DNA from: Melittangium boletus DSM 14713
GTDB taxonomy: Bacteria > Myxococcota > Myxococcia > Myxococcales > Myxococcaceae
DNA: 64,000 nt
Reading direction: 5' to 3'
NCBI RefSeq assembly: GCF_002305855.1
Contig: NZ_CP022163.1
Coordinates: 2,480,292 to 2,544,291, forward strand
A program made the position numbers and the translations under genes. The notes under the pieces are model-generated. The model worked only from the letters and a program-made list of their open reading frames with translations, was not told the DNA's origin and made no database searches. Positions within the stretch are counted from its first letter, which is position 1. Each line of letters starts with the position of its first letter. Shown one piece after another: positions 36,947-45,504 of this stretch.

Positions 36947-37564
36947 TCAACGGCTCGCGGTGCGCGAGCGGCGAAGAAGCGCACCGCCCGCGAGCAGGGA
37001 CAGCAGCCACATGGGAGCGCCGCCGGCGGAGGAGCACCCTCCCTCCTCCTCGGAGTCCGTCGCCGCGGACACCGTCACGTCCAGCTTCGTGTGGGCGATA
37101 CCATCCCCCGTGTTGAGTCCATCTCCGTTGGCCGAGTTGCCCGCCGCGAAGAGGGTGAAGGAGCCCGCGCTCGTCGGCGCCACCACAGCGAAGTCGAAGC
37201 GCAGCTCCTCGTTGGTGAAGGGCTTGGCGGGCGTCTGGATGAGTTCGCCATTCGACCGCATCAGGCCCGCGCCCGTGACGGCGGTGAGTGACGCGGTGGC
37301 ATCGCTCACCGCGATGCCCGCGCCCCCCACCTTCGCGGGCCCACCCCGGATGATGAAGGTGTACTGCCCCGTCTCGCCGACGGCGAGCTTGGAGGGGCCG
37401 GAGATCTCCACGGTGGGGACAGCCGCGCCCGGCTGGTGACAGGTGGTGCAGGTGGCGTCGGACTTGCCCGAGAAGCCGATGATGCCCTTGGGGTATGCGA
37501 AGGCCGACGTGGAGAGGAGAGACACCGCGAGCGCCGCCGTGACGCCACCAGGAACGAACCGCAT
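36947..37564 (-). CDS. MYXO-CTERM sorted protein with a CxxCH site
   Basis: This 205-residue exported protein starts at 37564, with GGAGG 5 bp upstream. A signal peptide ends near STSAFA. The mature N terminus carries TCTTCH, a single c-type haem-binding motif or a redox Cys pair. The middle is a beta-rich domain with repeated Gly-Asn loops. The C terminus has the myxobacterial sorting tail: a Gly-Cys motif EEEGGCSSAGG, a hydrophobic stretch PMWLLSLLAGGALL and Arg-rich RRSR. Myxosortase substrates of this type are anchored at the cell surface. Convergent with the SirTM gene; no operon partner. Confidence 0.82.
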   Translation of the reverse strand: MRFVPGGVTAALAVSLLSTSAFAYPKGIIGFSGKSDATCTTCHQPGAAVPTVEISGPSKLAVGETGQYTFIIRGGPAKVGGAGIAVSDATASLTAVTGAGLMRSNGELIQTPAKPFTNEELRFDFAVVAPTSAGSFTLFAAGNSANGDGLNTGDGIAHTKLDVTVSAATDSEEEGGCSSAGGAPMWLLSLLAGGALLRRSRTASR

Positions 37565-37650
37565 GAGACCTCCGGGAAGAGTGAGCTGTATCCCATGAAG
37601 GACTGACACGAGTCACCGCCTCGGGAAGATACCGTCCGTCTGGAAGGAAT

Positions 37651-38256
37651 TCAGAGAGCCGAGGCCCGCGCGGAGGACTCGCGCAGGCCGCAGCCATACA
37701 CGTCCGTGCGCGCTCGCTCCGGCTTCTCATCCCGCGCGAGCGCCAGGATGGCCTCCTTGCCCGCGCTCTCTCCCGAGTGGCCTCGCATCGGGGTGAGGCC
37801 GCCGGAGAACAACAACCGCCCATCCGGGCCGTACACCACGGTGTGGCCCGAGGTGAGCGCGCCGAATCGCCGGGCCTCCTCGCCCTCGACATCCGCGTGC
37901 ACCTGGACGCCTGGAATCCCTCGCGCGCGCCGCCACAACTCACCGTCGTGAAAGTCGGAATGAGCCGACTTGGGGACCCACAGGAACACGTGCGCGGAGA
38001 GCCGGCCCTTCGTCTGCTCCATCAAGGAAGCGAGTTCCCGAAGGCTGGCGCGCGTACAGGGACAGCGGGGGTGAGCGAGCATCACCAACGTCAGCCCCGT
38101 GGACTCGCGCTTCACGAGGCTCGCCTCGGGCCAGCGCTCGGGCTGGGCCTCACGGGCCCCGGGAGCGTTCACGTAATTCCACTGGAGCGCCGAGCCTCCC
38201 GCCACGGCACCGACCCAGAGCGCGAGCAATCCGCCCAACATCGAACGTGACAGCAT
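37651..38256 (-). CDS. Secreted thioredoxin-like (RedB-type) protein
   Basis: The product has 201 residues from the ATG at 38256, with GGGAG 7 bp upstream. The N-terminal hydrophobic segment (LGGLLALWVGAVAGGSAL) acts as signal or anchor. The fold pattern is thioredoxin-like, with VMLAHPRCPCTRASLREL holding a CxC rather than CxxC centre. HTVVYGPDGRLLFSGGLTP is the typical strand-turn-strand following the active site. It may act in periplasmic redox or electron-transfer chemistry. The upstream gene lies about 100 bp away and no operon is evident. Confidence 0.75.
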   Translation of the reverse strand: MLSRSMLGGLLALWVGAVAGGSALQWNYVNAPGAREAQPERWPEASLVKRESTGLTLVMLAHPRCPCTRASLRELASLMEQTKGRLSAHVFLWVPKSAHSDFHDGELWRRARGIPGVQVHADVEGEEARRFGALTSGHTVVYGPDGRLLFSGGLTPMRGHSGESAGKEAILALARDEKPERARTDVYGCGLRESSARASAL

Positions 38257-38353
38257 GACAGCGCTCCCATCCACATCCGCGCGGCCCAGGAGCCAGACCG
38301 TTCAGCACGGGGTCCGGATGCGGCGGGGATCTCAACAGAATGGCGCACGCGCA

Positions 38354-40024
38354 TCAATGGATGGAATCCCGAAGCTCGGGCGGCGGTGGGAACGTGACAT
38401 CGAAGGGTACCGTGACGTGAAGCACCTCGGACGCGTAGAGCAGCCGCACGCGCACGGGAGGTACATCGAAAAGGTACTCCTGCTTCGTGGACGTCTTGCC
38501 CTCCGTCGTCCGCCCCCGCTCGCCCAGCAAAATCCGTCCCTCGGCATCGGTGACCAGGGGGTTCTCGCGCAACCAATCCGGCGTGCCGCCCACGGACGCG
38601 AGGAGCTTGGCGCCCATGGCCATGTCCTGCTCCAGCGTGAGCTTCTTGCCCGCGAACGTGGCCCGAACACCCTCGGACCTGGACGCCACCGGAGTGAGTT
38701 CCACGACGCGCACGCGGGGCCATCGCACCTGGACGTCACCGCGCACGCGCGCGAGCCGCCGGAACGAGGCATCCGTGGAGGACGTCGACTGGGCGGGGCC
38801 GAAAGACACCGGAACGGAGAACGAGGCGTGTTGGAAACCCTCTTCCCGGAGTTGCACCTCCGAGAGCGCTTCACCCGCCGCGGTGAGGAATTTCACATCG
38901 TTGAACTGGACCTCGGAGAAGGCGCCCTCGTCGCATGCGGGCAACTGCACGAAGAGCACGGGAGTCCCGAAAGCATCACCCCGGGCGCGTGAGGCCTCGA
39001 CGCGAAGGGCCTGGGTGAGCGCGGGCGCGTCCAGGCCACACCACCGGGGTGCGACAGCGGTCTCGTCCGGAGGCTCCGGATGCGAGTCCTCGGCAGCCGG
39101 AACGAGCTTCATCTTCACCGTGTACTTCACGGGTTTGCCCGGCACGAAGACGTCCAGACGCGCCGGAGGAGCGCTGTAATCCCACGTGAGCACCACCGGC
39201 CCTTCCTCCTCGGGTGCGTCGACCTGCTCGGGCACGTCCTCCCACTTCATCGTCGACACCTTCCTCGCCAGCTCCCACTCCGCGAGCGGAAGCCTCGACG
39301 TCTTGATGGGCGCGAGCGCGAGTCCGTTGTCCGCATGGGCGAGGAAGGTGATGTCCTGTCCGGGCACGGGGGTGTAGCGCAGCTGGACGCGAGCGCCCCA
39401 GGCCAGCAAGGTGAAGCCGCTCTTCGTCTGGCCGGCATCCTTCGCATCGAACCGCACCCGCGCGTGGCCCGAGGGAACGGAGAGCACCACCTCCGCGCTG
39501 CCGCTCCACGTGGGGAAGCCCTTCGTCCCCGTGTCCTGGGCGAGCACGAGCGAGGACAGCAACCGGCCTCCCTCGATGGGCGAGGACGGGCGGGGCGTGA
39601 AGCTCACGGGCCGGCCCTGGCCATCCTTGAGCGAGAGGATGCGCACCTCGGGCGTCACGCCCTCCAGGTTCAACAGGGGCGCGAAGGAGGCCTCCAGTTG
39701 CAGTTGCTCGTACGCGTTGCGCATCACGAGCTCCCGGGTCCGCGCGAGCGCCTTCTGGAGCTGAGCCCTGCTCGCGGGCTCCAGACCGTGTCCCCGCATG
39801 TACTGGGCGGGCTGGTACCATCGCGAGACCTTGGACATGGCGTCGGGCGGATCCGACTCACCGGTGGGCGAGGTGAGCCGGGCCAGATGACTCTGGAAGG
39901 CACCGAACTCCTCGCGCGTGACACGCTCGCCCAGGAGGGTCTTCTGAGAAGTCGTGTCCTGGGCCTGCGCGGACAGTGCGAGCGCCGTGCAGAGCAGAAG
40001 CGTCGGGTAGCGAGAGCGGTGCAT
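38354..40024 (-). CDS. Secreted protein of unknown function
   Basis: The product has 556 residues. The start at 40024 (MHRSRYPTLLLCTALALS) gives a clear Sec signal peptide cleaved near AQAQ. The mature protein is mostly beta strands with Pro-rich loops, several LDVFVPGKP and VRLLYASEVLHV type segments, and two cysteines (RWCGLD, LPACDEG) that could form a disulfide. No catalytic motif was recognised. It faces away from the GNAT gene at 40048, with only 23 bp between start codons. Confidence 0.7.
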   Translation of the reverse strand: MHRSRYPTLLLCTALALSAQAQDTTSQKTLLGERVTREEFGAFQSHLARLTSPTGESDPPDAMSKVSRWYQPAQYMRGHGLEPASRAQLQKALARTRELVMRNAYEQLQLEASFAPLLNLEGVTPEVRILSLKDGQGRPVSFTPRPSSPIEGGRLLSSLVLAQDTGTKGFPTWSGSAEVVLSVPSGHARVRFDAKDAGQTKSGFTLLAWGARVQLRYTPVPGQDITFLAHADNGLALAPIKTSRLPLAEWELARKVSTMKWEDVPEQVDAPEEEGPVVLTWDYSAPPARLDVFVPGKPVKYTVKMKLVPAAEDSHPEPPDETAVAPRWCGLDAPALTQALRVEASRARGDAFGTPVLFVQLPACDEGAFSEVQFNDVKFLTAAGEALSEVQLREEGFQHASFSVPVSFGPAQSTSSTDASFRRLARVRGDVQVRWPRVRVVELTPVASRSEGVRATFAGKKLTLEQDMAMGAKLLASVGGTPDWLRENPLVTDAEGRILLGERGRTTEGKTSTKQEYLFDVPPVRVRLLYASEVLHVTVPFDVTFPPPPELRDSIH

Positions 40025-40047
40025 GGGTTTTCCCCGGGAGGCGCGGC

Positions 40048-40947
40048 ATGAATCACGACAGCGGGACTTCATCCTGGGCCGAGGTGGCCACCTTTGTCCA
40101 AGCACACCCCGCCCCGGGGATGAGCCTGGACGACGCGCGCCGCATCGTCACCAGTCTGGTCCGTGGACCGGAGGCCGTGCTCGACTTGGAGGATGAGCGG
40201 GGACGGTGGGTCGTCGCCGCGGTCGTCGACACGTGCGCCAGCGTGGACCACAGCGCGGACCTCGTCCCGCTGGGACTCCGGGAGCGCGAAGTGACGCCCC
40301 AGGCGCTCCACCACCTCCTCGACCGGGCCGAGGCGTGCGTCCTCCAAGGTCCCTTGAGCACCCTGGACATCACCCTGACACCGGAGCGCGAGTCCTGGGA
40401 GGAGCCGCTTCGCGCCAGGGGCTACGCACCGGCCTATTCGCTGTACGCCCTGGAGCGCCCGGCGGAGGGTCCTCCGCTCGCTCCCCGCGCGCCCTTGCCC
40501 CAGGGCTGGCGGTGGATGGAACTCGAGGAGGATCAACTCCCGGACTACCACCGGGTGGTCTCGGCGGCCTTCGCCTCCGTTCCGGGCGCGTTCGTTCCTC
40601 CATTGGAGGAGATGGCCCAGGCGGTTTCACGCGCCGAGCGCCGGCCCCACGTCCTGGTGGAAGACCGGAAGGTCCATGCGTTCACGACCGTGCGCGTCCA
40701 CGCGCGGGAGGATGGCCTCGCGGGCGAGGTGAGGACCCTGGGCCGGGAGCCCGGGCTGCGAGGCACCGGTCTCGGGGAACATGCACTGGGACGAGCCCTG
40801 GAGCTGCTCCGGGCCGAGCGGGTCACTCGCTTCGAACTGGAGGCCGCCGCGCGCAACGACGCGGCGCTGAGGCTCTACCAGCGCCACGGTTTTCAGATCG
40901 TCCGGAGCGTGCCCCTCTTCCGGCGGCGCCTCACGGAGCGCCGCTGA
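40048..40947 (+). CDS. GNAT family N-acetyltransferase
   Basis: The product has 299 residues from the ATG at 40048, behind GGGAGG with 6 bp spacing. The C-terminal GNAT domain has EVRTLGREPGLRGTGLGEHALG, the acetyl-CoA loop, then ELEAAARNDAALRLYQRHGF, the classical C-terminal GNAT motif. The N-terminal half has a weaker second GNAT-like region, so it may be a tandem-GNAT protein. Its last 24 bp lie inside the left 81-bp repeat of the island. Before the insertion it was convergent with the large membrane-protein gene, with 3 bp between stops. Confidence 0.82.
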   Translation: MNHDSGTSSWAEVATFVQAHPAPGMSLDDARRIVTSLVRGPEAVLDLEDERGRWVVAAVVDTCASVDHSADLVPLGLREREVTPQALHHLLDRAEACVLQGPLSTLDITLTPERESWEEPLRARGYAPAYSLYALERPAEGPPLAPRAPLPQGWRWMELEEDQLPDYHRVVSAAFASVPGAFVPPLEEMAQAVSRAERRPHVLVEDRKVHAFTTVRVHAREDGLAGEVRTLGREPGLRGTGLGEHALGRALELLRAERVTRFELEAAARNDAALRLYQRHGFQIVRSVPLFRRRLTERR

Positions 40948-41004
40948 AGCTCAGCCCTCCCACGTGTCCAGCATGGCGCGCACCCGCTCGTAGCGCGACA
41001 GCAG
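40924..41004. repeat. 81-bp direct repeat, left boundary of island
   Basis: This 81-bp stretch is repeated at 46999-47079 in the same orientation with one mismatch (C at 40939, T at 47014). It contains the GNAT 3' end and a copy of the 3' end of the 1800-residue membrane-protein gene. It looks like an attachment-site-like duplication marking an insertion. Confidence 0.95.
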
Positions 41005-41316
41005 TCGTCAGCGTGGATCAGTTCCCCACAGCCACTAGAGACCGCACCGAGTGCGCAGAACTTGCACCAGGAGCTCCGAAAACGAGCTGGCCCCCTGCAG
41101 AACCGTGCCCGGGCTGGCGCACCCACTGGGGGCACATGCGTACCCTAGCCGCTATCCCGGAGGAATGAGGCAGACTGCTTTTCTTGCGCACCTTAGCTGC
41201 TGCACTCCTCTACCTCTCAAGTTCTGGCCGTTGTCCCCACACGCATCGAGGCCCATCCCGTCTATGAGTCTTGACAGCGTCCCACGACGGCGAGATCGTA
41301 GTCGCGTGCTGACCCG
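40948..41316. other. Left end of island, no gene recognised
   Basis: After the repeat there are about 310 bases of mixed composition. I see no convincing gene, no recombinase fragment and no tRNA. A TTGACA lies at 41271-41276, but no matching -10 box follows at the right distance. The operon promoter is presumably here. Confidence 0.5.
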
Positions 41317-42441
41317 ATGCCCATCTACATTGCGCAAGAGGCAGTATGTTCTGCCTACGAACAGGACCAGCAGAGTATAGCGGAACGCACACCCAACTTC
41401 ATGAGTGAAGCCTTCACCACCATTTCCGCCTTCCTCGTGTCCTGCGTTAATGCAGCACCGGACCGCGATGCTGTTGCGAGCGTTCGAGACTGGTTCGCCA
41501 TCCGGACCCATCCAGGATTGGTCCGTCAAGAGAACCAAGACCGCGTGATTGTTGCTCGCTGGTCTCAACGAGACGAGCAGTGTTGGGCCGTGGCCGTCGC
41601 TGACGGCATCGGGAGCGGGAAGGCCGGCGCGGAAGCTGCTGCGACGGCATTAGCCGCTTTTATCGGTGCGCTTGTCGATACTGGAGAACGGAGCATGGAT
41701 GCTCGTCTTGCCAAAGCGGGAGAACGGGCTAATGAGGTCGTTTACCGTCGCTGGCGCGGCAAAGAGGGGACGACGCTCTCCTCAGTTTACGTATGTAACG
41801 GGCGAGCATCGCTGGTCAACATCGGCGACTCCCGCATCTATGGCATCGATCGCGAGGGAGAAACCCAACTCCTTACCCGGGATGATGTGCTGCCGACCCT
41901 TCCAGGGAACCTCCTGCAGTTCGTTGGCATGGGGCAGGATTTGGTTCCCCATGTAAGCGTGGTCCCCTCAAGAGTTGCGCGGGTTCTTCTTACCTCTGAC
42001 GGAGTCCATAACTACGTCAATCCGCTACTCCCTCATCTCGTTCGTGCAGCTTCCACTGACGCCCGCCTACTAGTGGATCGATTGACACATCTTTCGGTTT
42101 GGTGTGGCGGCGCTGACAATTCTACCTGTGCGTTAGCCGCGGTCGCTGGCAGAGCATTCGGAAGCGCGCAGGCAGAAACAGTACTCGATGTTTGGACCCC
42201 AGGCATCCATCACAGAATGAGTATAGGGATGGAATCATTGAGGCGGGCAAAATCTCGAAGACGTGACGGTGCGAGCCCGCCGCGAGCCAAACCAGACTCC
42301 AATCCTCGCGTTCCCGCAGCCGGTCGCGAATCAGAACCACAGCGCGCTGCGCGAGCGCCGCGGCCTAGCGTCACGATGGCGTTTGACGACGACCAAGCCC
42401 CACCTCCCACCCCTGCTGTACCGGAGAGGGACAAACATTGA
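41317..42441 (+). CDS. PP2C family Ser/Thr protein phosphatase
   Basis: This protein of up to 374 residues has a PP2C catalytic domain with all metal motifs: HPGLVRQENQD (65-75), ADG (95-97), GTTLS, GDSR (170-173), TSDGV (226-230) and DNST (267-270). After about 280 comes a basic, Pro-rich disordered tail. The start is uncertain: 41317 is the longest, while 41401 (MSEAFTT) would leave the inverted repeat at 41339-41356 upstream as an operator. Neither has a good ribosome site. It begins a five-gene run and its TGA overlaps the TTG start of the next gene. It probably dephosphorylates targets of the kinase encoded two genes downstream. Confidence 0.88.
   Translation: MPIYIAQEAVCSAYEQDQQSIAERTPNFMSEAFTTISAFLVSCVNAAPDRDAVASVRDWFAIRTHPGLVRQENQDRVIVARWSQRDEQCWAVAVADGIGSGKAGAEAAATALAAFIGALVDTGERSMDARLAKAGERANEVVYRRWRGKEGTTLSSVYVCNGRASLVNIGDSRIYGIDREGETQLLTRDDVLPTLPGNLLQFVGMGQDLVPHVSVVPSRVARVLLTSDGVHNYVNPLLPHLVRAASTDARLLVDRLTHLSVWCGGADNSTCALAAVAGRAFGSAQAETVLDVWTPGIHHRMSIGMESLRRAKSRRRDGASPPRAKPDSNPRVPAAGRESEPQRAARAPRPSVTMAFDDDQAPPPTPAVPERDKH
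41339..41356. promoter_or_regulatory. Inverted repeat near PP2C start, possible operator
   Basis: Perfect 6-bp arms AGGCAG and CTGCCT are separated by 6 bp. If translation starts at 41401 this lies 45-62 bp upstream, a normal operator place. If the start is 41317 it is inside the gene. Confidence 0.35.
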
Positions 42442-43400
42442 GCACATCAACCCGTTACAGCATTAAGAATTCGTCCGCAGATGGAAGTCAGCGAGCGAAT
42501 GACTCACACCTAAACCGCGATATTGTGTTGAAGCCGTGGTGGCCCGCAACTGAACGGGACCACCTACGCGCTCTGATTGCCACACTCGCCAATATCCAGA
42601 GCAAGCACGTTGCGGACGTGTACGACCTTATAGATATGAGTGGCGGGATAGTGGCAGTCGTGGAAGAGCACCTTGAAGGTAAGAGCCTGTCTGAGTGGGA
42701 GGCTGGGACACCGTCGGGAGAACCGGAGGTACTTCGCGTTCTCCTTCAGATGGTGGGGGCTGTAAAAGCCCTTCATTCGTATCAACTTAGCCCGCCTTCG
42801 TTGAATACCGCCAACTGGCGGTTCGACGCTGAAGGGTTGCTCAACCTCTCCCTTTTTTGTCCGCCCACATCGGGGCAGACGAGACCGGGGGAGCCCATTA
42901 AACTCACGGAAGACAGCGCAGCAGCCGACCTACTCGCACTAGCGCAGCACGCGCGACGATTCGCGGTGCAGCACCTCTCCAAACACGGAAGCGAGCCCCC
43001 AGTGCTGACAGATCCAGTGCTCCAGCACCTATTGAACGGAGCACCGACTGCAACGAGCACTGCAGCTATGTTCTATCAAAGGCTCAATGCTTATCTGCTT
43101 CGGGATCAACACCGTGCAGTGGTTATTTACCGCAACCGCTCTGCTGAACTGAATTCCACTCGTCGGACCCTGAAGTTAACCCACCCCACCCCGAGCATCG
43201 CCGAGACCACCATCCACTATGACGGAACTGGGTTTGCAGTAATTGCAAGCACCGGAGAGGTCTATTTGAATAATATTCGAGTCGTTGCCCCGACTCCAAT
43301 GCCGGGCTCGTGTGTCCTGACGCTTGGTGCACCCATACGTTCTTGGAGTGAACGACACTTCATCACGTTTGATGCCTCACACCCCGAAGTGGTGTTCTAA
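42438..43400 (+). CDS. Pseudokinase-like protein with FHA-like C-terminal domain
   Basis: This 320-residue protein starts with TTG at 42438 overlapping the phosphatase stop (TTGA). Residues about 25-225 follow a protein-kinase layout: RDIVLKP as a possible ATP-Lys strand, VVEEHLEGKSLSEW as hinge and ALHSYQLSPPSLNTANW in place of HRDLKPEN, with no DFG (LNLSLF instead). It is therefore a likely pseudokinase. Residues about 245-320 (TTIHYDGTGF, GEVYLNNIRV, GSCVLTLG) resemble an FHA phosphothreonine-binding fold, weakly. It could be the scaffold or phospho-reader connecting kinase, phosphatase and effector. Start and stop overlap neighbours, so expression is coupled. Confidence 0.65.
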   Translation: MSTSTRYSIKNSSADGSQRANDSHLNRDIVLKPWWPATERDHLRALIATLANIQSKHVADVYDLIDMSGGIVAVVEEHLEGKSLSEWEAGTPSGEPEVLRVLLQMVGAVKALHSYQLSPPSLNTANWRFDAEGLLNLSLFCPPTSGQTRPGEPIKLTEDSAAADLLALAQHARRFAVQHLSKHGSEPPVLTDPVLQHLLNGAPTATSTAAMFYQRLNAYLLRDQHRAVVIYRNRSAELNSTRRTLKLTHPTPSIAETTIHYDGTGFAVIASTGEVYLNNIRVVAPTPMPGSCVLTLGAPIRSWSERHFITFDASHPEVVF

Positions 43401-44473
43401 TGCCACACACTTACACCTCCGGAGCCATTGTCGGAGAACGGTATAGGGTTGTTCGTTACATCTCCGAAGGAGGTATGCAGGAGGTGTTTCTGGCGACGGA
43501 CATGATACTCAACCGCCAAGTAGCACTGAAGGTGCCCTTCAATCAATCTGCGCGCAAGCGCTTTAATCGAAGCGCCACGCTTAGCGCCAAGGTCAACCAT
43601 CCGAACGCAGCGCGAACGCTCGATTACCTTGCTGACACAGTCAGTCAGCACCTTGTTGAAGAGTTCATTGGCGGGCAAAACCTGGGTGAAGTAATGGCGG
43701 CGATTTCCTGCTTTGATCCAGATGCGTGTGCTTGGGTGCTGCATCATCTAGCGCGGGGGCTAGCTGCAGTGCATCGGCATGGTGTCGTTCATCGAGACTT
43801 GAAGCCGGGGAACATTATGGTCACGGGCGGCTTGGGATTTGATGGCCTGAAGATCACGGACTTCGGTGTAGCACGAATGGCCGAGCAGGAAATCGAAGAG
43901 GCTGTCAAAACCGGGACTGTTACGACATCAAAGACAGCAATCGGGGCACTTCCCTATATGGCCCCAGAGGTCATCGACACTCCAGGTAAGCCGATGCTCC
44001 CAGCAGACATCTGGGCAGTGGGCGCGCTCGTGTTCCAACTCTTATCTGGAGAGTTGCCTTTCGGTCAAGGATTCGCGGCTGTGCCGCGCATCCAGGCGGC
44101 GGTCGCGCCCGCCATGCCCAAAGCGGTTCAGGACCATCCTCAGTTCAGCCACTTGGGGCGGGAAATCCATGGAATCCTGTTGCAGTGCTTGCAACGAGAC
44201 CCATCTGCTCGACCTACAGCAATACAGTTGGTTTCGCTGTGTGATCGGCTTTGCTATAGTCCCATCGTCGGCCGTAAGATCGGCGTCGTTGAGGGTTACC
44301 CAGGTCGCAGCTTTGGATTTATTCGGCCGCAGGGGGACGGGGGCTCGGTTTTTTTCCACGTCGAGAGCGTAGTGGGTCGAAAGCCGAGGGTTGGGCAGCG
44401 AGTTTGGTATCAGCCCTACGACGGAACTCCTCGTGAACGCGCCCACCCCGTTATACCGATGGTTGATGAATGA
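43400..44473 (+). CDS. Ser/Thr protein kinase fused to a cold-shock domain
   Basis: The product has 357 residues; its ATG overlaps the previous stop by one base (TAATG). The kinase domain spans about 14-285: ISEGGMQEV loop, VALK (K44), HRDLKPGN (131-138), DFG (154-156) and APE (188-190), all consistent with activity. Residues about 293-353 form a cold-shock/S1-like nucleic-acid-binding domain with RNP1 SFGFIRP and RNP2 VFFH. A kinase carrying a cold-shock domain is unusual and suggests that its activity is gated by single-stranded DNA or RNA. It lies immediately upstream of an AAA ATPase gene (4-bp overlap) in the putative defence operon. Confidence 0.9.
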   Translation: MPHTYTSGAIVGERYRVVRYISEGGMQEVFLATDMILNRQVALKVPFNQSARKRFNRSATLSAKVNHPNAARTLDYLADTVSQHLVEEFIGGQNLGEVMAAISCFDPDACAWVLHHLARGLAAVHRHGVVHRDLKPGNIMVTGGLGFDGLKITDFGVARMAEQEIEEAVKTGTVTTSKTAIGALPYMAPEVIDTPGKPMLPADIWAVGALVFQLLSGELPFGQGFAAVPRIQAAVAPAMPKAVQDHPQFSHLGREIHGILLQCLQRDPSARPTAIQLVSLCDRLCYSPIVGRKIGVVEGYPGRSFGFIRPQGDGGSVFFHVESVVGRKPRVGQRVWYQPYDGTPRERAHPVIPMVDE

Positions 44474-45504
44474 GTGGCATCCGGCTTGTAGGCATCCACG
44501 TCGAGGGATTCAGGGCTTTCCAGGCCCCGTTTGATGCCTCATTTCGCAGCCCCTTGGGCACTCCGACAGATGTGGTGGTCATCGCAGGACCAAACGGGAT
44601 GGGAAAGACCAGCCTTTTGGAGGCGATACTCCTTGCAATGGGAAAGGAGTCTCTTATCAGGCAGTCGCTCGTCGCAGAGACAGCGAATGGACATTGGCGC
44701 ACAGAAATTCCGGACACTGCGAGTCTTTCGCTGACGTTCGATGTGTCTAGTGCACCAGGAACAGAACTCGGGGCCTACGCTCCTTGTGAAGTGCGTATCG
44801 TACGTTCGTTGGCCACTTGGCGACTAGAAATAGTTCGAGAGAACCAGATTCAACCCCTGCAAGACCCAGTCCGCGAGAGCTTCTTGAGAGACGTGCCTGT
44901 CGAATACCTCTCTTCATGGCGCGGGCCATTTCAACTCGGTGGTGTACGAGCATCTGCAACCATCTCCGAGATTCCCCAAGACGAGCGTTATCGATTCTTT
45001 CGGCTGAAGCAGCGCATAATCGATGAGCGGTCCGCGCGTGGATTCTCTGATCGGGAGACGCGTGATGCCGTGTGGCTAAATCGGCTAAATGAGGTTTGGT
45101 GTAGTTGGCATGACAAGACAGACACTTGGATCGATGCTCTGGAGACCGGAGATGTCGAACGTCCATTCGATCTCTTTTTAGTGCGCGATATTGGTTACGG
45201 AGCCCAGCCGGTCTGCCCGCTGGACATGGCCAGTTCAGGGGAATTGGAATGGGTAACCCTTGCAGGCTCGCTCATTGTTGATGACTTTCAGGGGATGTTG
45301 CTCATCGATGAGCCAGAACTGCACCTCCATCCACAATGGCAAGCTCGACTTCTTCCCACTCTTCGGAAGCTAGCACCGGAGGCTCAACTGGTCGTCGCCA
45401 CGCACTCAGCGTATCCCTGGGACCAAGCGCTCCCCTTTCAACGACTCTTGCTTCTCCCTCCCGACGACCCACGGCGCTCGGATGTTTCCGGAGAATCTAA
45501 ATAA
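44470..45504 (+). CDS. AAA/ABC-type ATPase, AriA-like
   Basis: This 344-residue ATPase of the SMC/OLD-like (AAA_15/AAA_21) group starts at an ATG overlapping the kinase TGA. Walker A is GPNGMGKTS (40-48), the ABC signature ASSGE (254-258), Walker B GMLLIDEP (275-282) and the switch His in ATHS (310-313). Paired with a DUF4435 gene immediately downstream, it matches the AriA ATPase of the PARIS anti-phage system, in which AriA oligomers hold the AriB nuclease until a phage anti-restriction protein triggers release. It is shorter than many AriA proteins. Function is inferred from family and pairing. Confidence 0.88.
   Translation: MSGIRLVGIHVEGFRAFQAPFDASFRSPLGTPTDVVVIAGPNGMGKTSLLEAILLAMGKESLIRQSLVAETANGHWRTEIPDTASLSLTFDVSSAPGTELGAYAPCEVRIVRSLATWRLEIVRENQIQPLQDPVRESFLRDVPVEYLSSWRGPFQLGGVRASATISEIPQDERYRFFRLKQRIIDERSARGFSDRETRDAVWLNRLNEVWCSWHDKTDTWIDALETGDVERPFDLFLVRDIGYGAQPVCPLDMASSGELEWVTLAGSLIVDDFQGMLLIDEPELHLHPQWQARLLPTLRKLAPEAQLVVATHSAYPWDQALPFQRLLLLPPDDPRRSDVSGESK

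Noticed and set aside
41271..41276. TTGACA as a promoter for the island operon
   Set aside because: No acceptable -10 element 16-18 bp downstream, so I do not call a promoter.
41051..41380. Short frame at the left end of the island
   Set aside because: No ribosome site or domain, and it overlaps the start of the PP2C gene in another frame.
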